Position numbers and translations under genes: made by a program
The notes under the pieces: generated by a model
Database searches by the model: none
What the model saw: the letters and a program-made list of their open reading frames with translations, nothing else
Told to the model about the DNA's origin: nothing
Shown: positions 5,716-7,715 of the stretch, one piece after another
Layout: each line of letters opens with the position of its first letter
Numbering within the stretch: position 1 is the stretch's first letter
NCBI GenBank assembly: GCA_937942935.1
Contig: CALDGT010000687.1
Span: 1-7,715, forward strand
Source: an uncultured Chloroflexota bacterium
Lineage (GTDB): Bacteria > Chloroflexota > Anaerolineae > Aggregatilineales > Phototrophicaceae
Direction of reading: 5' to 3'
Length of the DNA: 7,715 nucleotides

Positions 5716-6330
5716 TTATGGCTTGGGAAAATTGATGCTATCTACCAATCCCCAATCAGGGGGGGGCCAATAGCGAATAACCACTTCGCCTACAATAAAT
5801 TCACGTTTAACACCATTAAATGAGCGTGAATCGCTACTATGATTGCGGTTATCACCCATCACAAAATATTCATCATCACCGAGTTCCAAAATTTTGTCGG
5901 GGCAACTATATTGTGTACACGGTTCATTGATATAAGGCTCATTCAATTTGACACCGTTCACATATACCTCGCGGTCTTTAATCTCTACAGTTTCACCCGG
6001 TAGACCAATCACCCGCTTAATATAATCTTCTGTTGGTGCTTTTGGATAATGAAACACCACAATATCGCCTCGTTGCGGGTCTGCCAGTAAATAATTCATC
6101 CGGCTAATCAATAATAATTGGTCATCCCGAAAGGTTGGCTCCATACTAGACCCACGCACCACAAAACGCACTGTAGATAAATTCACCAGTGCATAAATTG
6201 CCCCAACCAACACGATTAAATCGAGCCACTCGCGGATAACACTCCACTTGCCCAAGCGTGGGCGTGGCACAGATTTGATAACCACTGGTTGCATATTTGT
6301 TTGGATAGATGTTGTATCAGACAAAATCAT
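5716..6330 (-). CDS. lepB: Type I signal peptidase, copy 1
   Basis: The first gene of the operon, 204 residues, has the same fold plan as its neighbour. It starts with a basic leader with PRPRLGKWSVIRE, then one membrane helix (about 35-54, WLDLIVLVGAIYALVNLSTV). It has Ser62 in RGSSMEPTF as nucleophile, Lys105 in YIKRVIGLPGE as general base, and GDNRNHSSDSR at 159-169. An EPCTQYSC segment again gives a cysteine pair on the exported side. I chose ATG 6330: a TTG lies in frame at 6351, but the predicted transcript starts near 6356, leaving no room for a ribosome site there. AGG lies 4 bases before the ATG. Substrate division between the two copies cannot be read from sequence. Confidence 0.92.
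   Translation of the reverse strand: MILSDTTSIQTNMQPVVIKSVPRPRLGKWSVIREWLDLIVLVGAIYALVNLSTVRFVVRGSSMEPTFRDDQLLLISRMNYLLADPQRGDIVVFHYPKAPTEDYIKRVIGLPGETVEIKDREVYVNGVKLNEPYINEPCTQYSCPDKILELGDDEYFVMGDNRNHSSDSRSFNGVKREFIVGEVVIRYWPPPDWGLVDSINFPKP
5842..5875. repeat. 34-base block identical to 5235-5268 (lepB copy 1 side)
   Basis: The partner of the repeat in lepB copy 2, 607 bases away in direct orientation. It is the longest perfect match I see between the paralogues and could mark gene conversion or strong constraint on the box E region. Confidence 0.7.
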
Positions 6331-6362
6331 TTCGCCTATTTTTGATGTCAAACCTACTTATG

Positions 6363-6391
6363 ATTATAAGGGGCTTCTTTATAATTGTGCA
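6363..6391 (-). promoter_or_regulatory. Promoter of the lepB operon
   Basis: On the minus strand, TGCACA (6386-6391, 4 of 6 matches to TTGACA) and a perfect TATAAT (6363-6368) are 17 bases apart. The start falls near 6356 and gives a leader of about 26 bases to ATG 6330. Confidence 0.55.
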
Positions 6392-6429
6392 TAGCCAATC
6401 TGTGGCGTAAACATTTTGTGATATTCGAC

Positions 6430-6458
6430 TTGACAAATTATCCTATTAGACAGATAAT
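6430..6458 (+). promoter_or_regulatory. Promoter of the Rrf2-family regulator
   Basis: A perfect TTGACA (6430-6435), 17 bases, then GATAAT (6453-6458, 5 of 6 matches). Transcription would start near 6465, about 32 bases before ATG 6497. This is the best -35 box in the window. Confidence 0.7.
6437..6458. promoter_or_regulatory. Inverted repeat between -35 and -10, candidate Rrf2 operator
   Basis: ATTATC (6437-6442) and GATAAT (6453-6458) are perfect inverted arms around a 10-base centre. They fill the spacer and the -10 box of the regulator's promoter. Rrf2 proteins bind as dimers to symmetric AT-rich sites of about this size and often repress their own genes, so autoregulation is the likely reading. 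Confidence 0.5.
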
Positions 6459-6496
6459 CCCCATTAGATTAGTCAAAAAAGAAAATAAGCCTTAAT

Positions 6497-6898
6497 ATGA
6501 AATTAACATCTCGCAGTGAATATGCCCTTTTAGCATTGGTTTTTTTATCCCGACTCGCAAATGATGAATTTGTTTCTGTAGAAAAAATCGCATCTGCACA
6601 AGGGATTCCACCTAAATTTTTAGAGCAAATCCTCCTCACCCTCAAACGGGCACGTTATGTGCAGAGCCTAAAGGGACAGCGAGGCGGGTATCGGCTTGCA
6701 AAAGAACCAAATGAAATCACACTAGCCGAAATTATTCGCTTACTCGATGGGGCGCTCGCACCGACAGAATCGGTGAGCAAATATTTTTATGAGCCGACCC
6801 CCATCGAAAAAGAACCTAAATTGATTCAAACCTTTATCGAAATCCGCGATTGTATCCTCAATAAACTAGAGCATACGACCCTCGCGGATATTCGTTAA
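6497..6898 (+). CDS. Rrf2-family transcriptional regulator, CymR-like (no Fe-S cysteine cluster)
   Basis: The 133 residues open with the family signature MKLTSRSEYALLALVFLS. A winged helix follows: VSVEKIASAQGIPPKFLEQILLTLKRARYV is helix-turn-helix (about 27-55), and SLKGQRGGYRLA the wing with the characteristic G-x-x-GGY. Residues 73-90 (EITLAEIIRLLDGALAPT) are the usual dimerisation helix start. The three clustered cysteines that hold an iron-sulfur cluster in IscR, NsrR and RsrR are absent; the only cysteine is Cys119 in the C-terminal helix. It therefore resembles CymR, which senses through protein partners, though its signal is unknown. It is divergent from the lepB operon and ends against der. 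The inverted repeat in its promoter suggests self-repression. No strong Shine-Dalgarno sequence is visible. Confidence 0.9.
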   Translation: MKLTSRSEYALLALVFLSRLANDEFVSVEKIASAQGIPPKFLEQILLTLKRARYVQSLKGQRGGYRLAKEPNEITLAEIIRLLDGALAPTESVSKYFYEPTPIEKEPKLIQTFIEIRDCILNKLEHTTLADIR

Positions 6899-7714
6899 TC
6901 AATCATCTAAACCTTCACGTTGACGGAAGCTAATGCGAATCGGCGTGCCTTCAAATGGGAAGGCTTGGCGAATTTGATTTTCTAAATAACGCCGATAACT
7001 AAAATGCACCAATTCTTTGTCGTTCACATGCAACAAAAAGAGCGGGGGCGCAGTAGCAACTTGTGACCCAAAGAAAATTTTGAGGCGTTTTGTGCCTTTA
7101 AGGGGCGCAGGATGTTTTTGAATGGCTTCACGGATGATTTTATTCACTTCCGATGTTTGCAAACGGAAATGACGTGCCTCATAAACCCGATTCGCCACTT
7201 CCAACACCTGATGAATCCGTTGTCCTGTCATGGCACTGATGAATATCACAGGCGCATACGGGATAAAGTGAAAACGTTCTTTCACCTTATCCATATATTC
7301 ATTGACTGTGTTGCTATCTTTTTCGACAGCATCCCATTTATTGAACACAATAATAAGGCTTTTGAATTCTTCTAAAACATACCCCGCAATATGCTCATCT
7401 TGTTCAGTAATACCCTCTTGGCTATCAATCATGAGGAGCGCCACATCACATCGTTCTATGGCATTAAATGCGCGAATCACACTAAATTTTTCGACACCCG
7501 GTTCAATAGACCCGCGTTTACGAATCCCCGCCGTATCAATGAGGGTAATATCTTGCCCATGCCATTTGAGAATAGTATCAATTGAATCGCGGGTTGTGCC
7601 AGCAATTGGGCTGACAATCACCCGTTCCTCCCCCACTAAATGGTTCAATAAGGTGCTTTTTCCCGCATTGGGGCGACCAACAATCGCAATTTTGAGATGG
7701 TCATCTTCTTCATC
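6899..7714 (-). CDS. der: Ribosome biogenesis GTPase Der (EngA), C-terminal part (5' end outside window)
   Basis: Der has two GTPase domains in tandem and a KH-like domain, and helps mature the 50S ribosomal subunit. The visible 271 residues are the second GTPase domain plus the KH-like domain; the first GTPase domain and start lie beyond the right edge. GTP-binding motifs are all present: G1 GRPNAGKST (13-21), G2 around AGTTRDS (39-43), G3 DTAG (60-63), G4 NKWD (125-128) and G5 SAM (160-162). The C-terminal KH-like part (about 190-265) includes TKRLKIFFGSQVATAPPLFL and the closing GTPIRISFRQRE. The TTG at 7646-7648 is internal, since the frame continues leftward through an intact Walker motif. 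The stop codon directly abuts the stop of the convergent Rrf2 gene. Confidence 0.97.
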   Translation of the reverse strand, partial: DEEDDHLKIAIVGRPNAGKSTLLNHLVGEERVIVSPIAGTTRDSIDTILKWHGQDITLIDTAGIRKRGSIEPGVEKFSVIRAFNAIERCDVALLMIDSQEGITEQDEHIAGYVLEEFKSLIIVFNKWDAVEKDSNTVNEYMDKVKERFHFIPYAPVIFISAMTGQRIHQVLEVANRVYEARHFRLQTSEVNKIIREAIQKHPAPLKGTKRLKIFFGSQVATAPPLFLLHVNDKELVHFSYRRYLENQIRQAFPFEGTPIRISFRQREGLDD

Positions 7715-7715
7715 G

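Noticed and set aside
6331..6351. TTG start for lepB copy 1, seven residues upstream
   Set aside because: The predicted transcript starts about 5 bases before this TTG, leaving no ribosome site; ATG 6330 fits better.
7053..7069. 17-base near-match (16 of 17) to the recombinase/tRNA junction at 4296-4312, possible second attachment site
   Set aside because: It lies inside conserved Der coding sequence (SQVATAP region), on the host side of the tRNA, and does not continue into tRNA sequence; most likely chance.
1..7715. CRISPR arrays, insertion sequences or tandem repeats
   Set aside because: No regularly spaced repeats, no transposase and no terminal inverted repeats were seen on either strand.

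Overview
The window looks like bacterial chromosome carrying a small accessory block. Base composition is moderate (somewhat below 50% GC by eye). Promoters are of the standard TTGACA/TATAAT type, and Shine-Dalgarno sequences are present but often weak. The tandem signal peptidases with a PRPR(V/L)GK leader, the orphan receiver and a C-terminal YSLRWEW protein remind me of Chloroflexota (Anaerolineae-like). That placement is an impression from gene style, not something the sequence proves.

Left edge (1-895, + strand): the C-terminal part of a GNAT acetyltransferase, then a 212-residue protein of unknown function that starts 6 bases later. Bases 896-1115 hold no convincing gene, although a minus-strand reading frame there has protein-like character (see findings).

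Accessory block (about 1050-4352): a Cro/cI-type regulator, a 110-residue basic protein of unknown function, and a winged-helix protein on the minus strand. Divergent from the last is a two-gene unit, a 68-residue protein overlapping by ATGA a 583-residue large serine recombinase. The divergent region has a good promoter (TTGACT-17-TATGAT) whose -10 box lies inside a near-palindrome, so local repression is likely. The recombinase frame runs into the complementary strand of an intact tRNA-Glu(UUC) gene and takes its last 14 codons and stop from it. This is the layout of a small integrative element, or its remnant, sitting at the 3' end of a tRNA gene. I found no left attachment site in the window.

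Host block (4307-6351, - strand): tRNA-Glu has its own strong promoter just downstream of a four-gene operon. In transcription order the operon is signal peptidase I copy 1, signal peptidase I copy 2, a CxxC zinc-ribbon protein with a GTG start, and an orphan single-domain response regulator. The gaps are 10-18 bases and a Shine-Dalgarno sequence overlaps or adjoins two of the stop codons.

Right edge (6352-7715): an Rrf2-family regulator divergent from the lepB operon, with a perfect 6+6 inverted repeat between its -35 and -10 boxes that suggests autoregulation. It converges, with no base between the two stop codons, on the 3' part of der (EngA), which runs off the window. Protein export (LepB) and ribosome assembly (Der) are housekeeping. 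The strongest novelty candidates are the recombinase/tRNA junction, the 68-residue coupled protein and the unknown proteins beside them.
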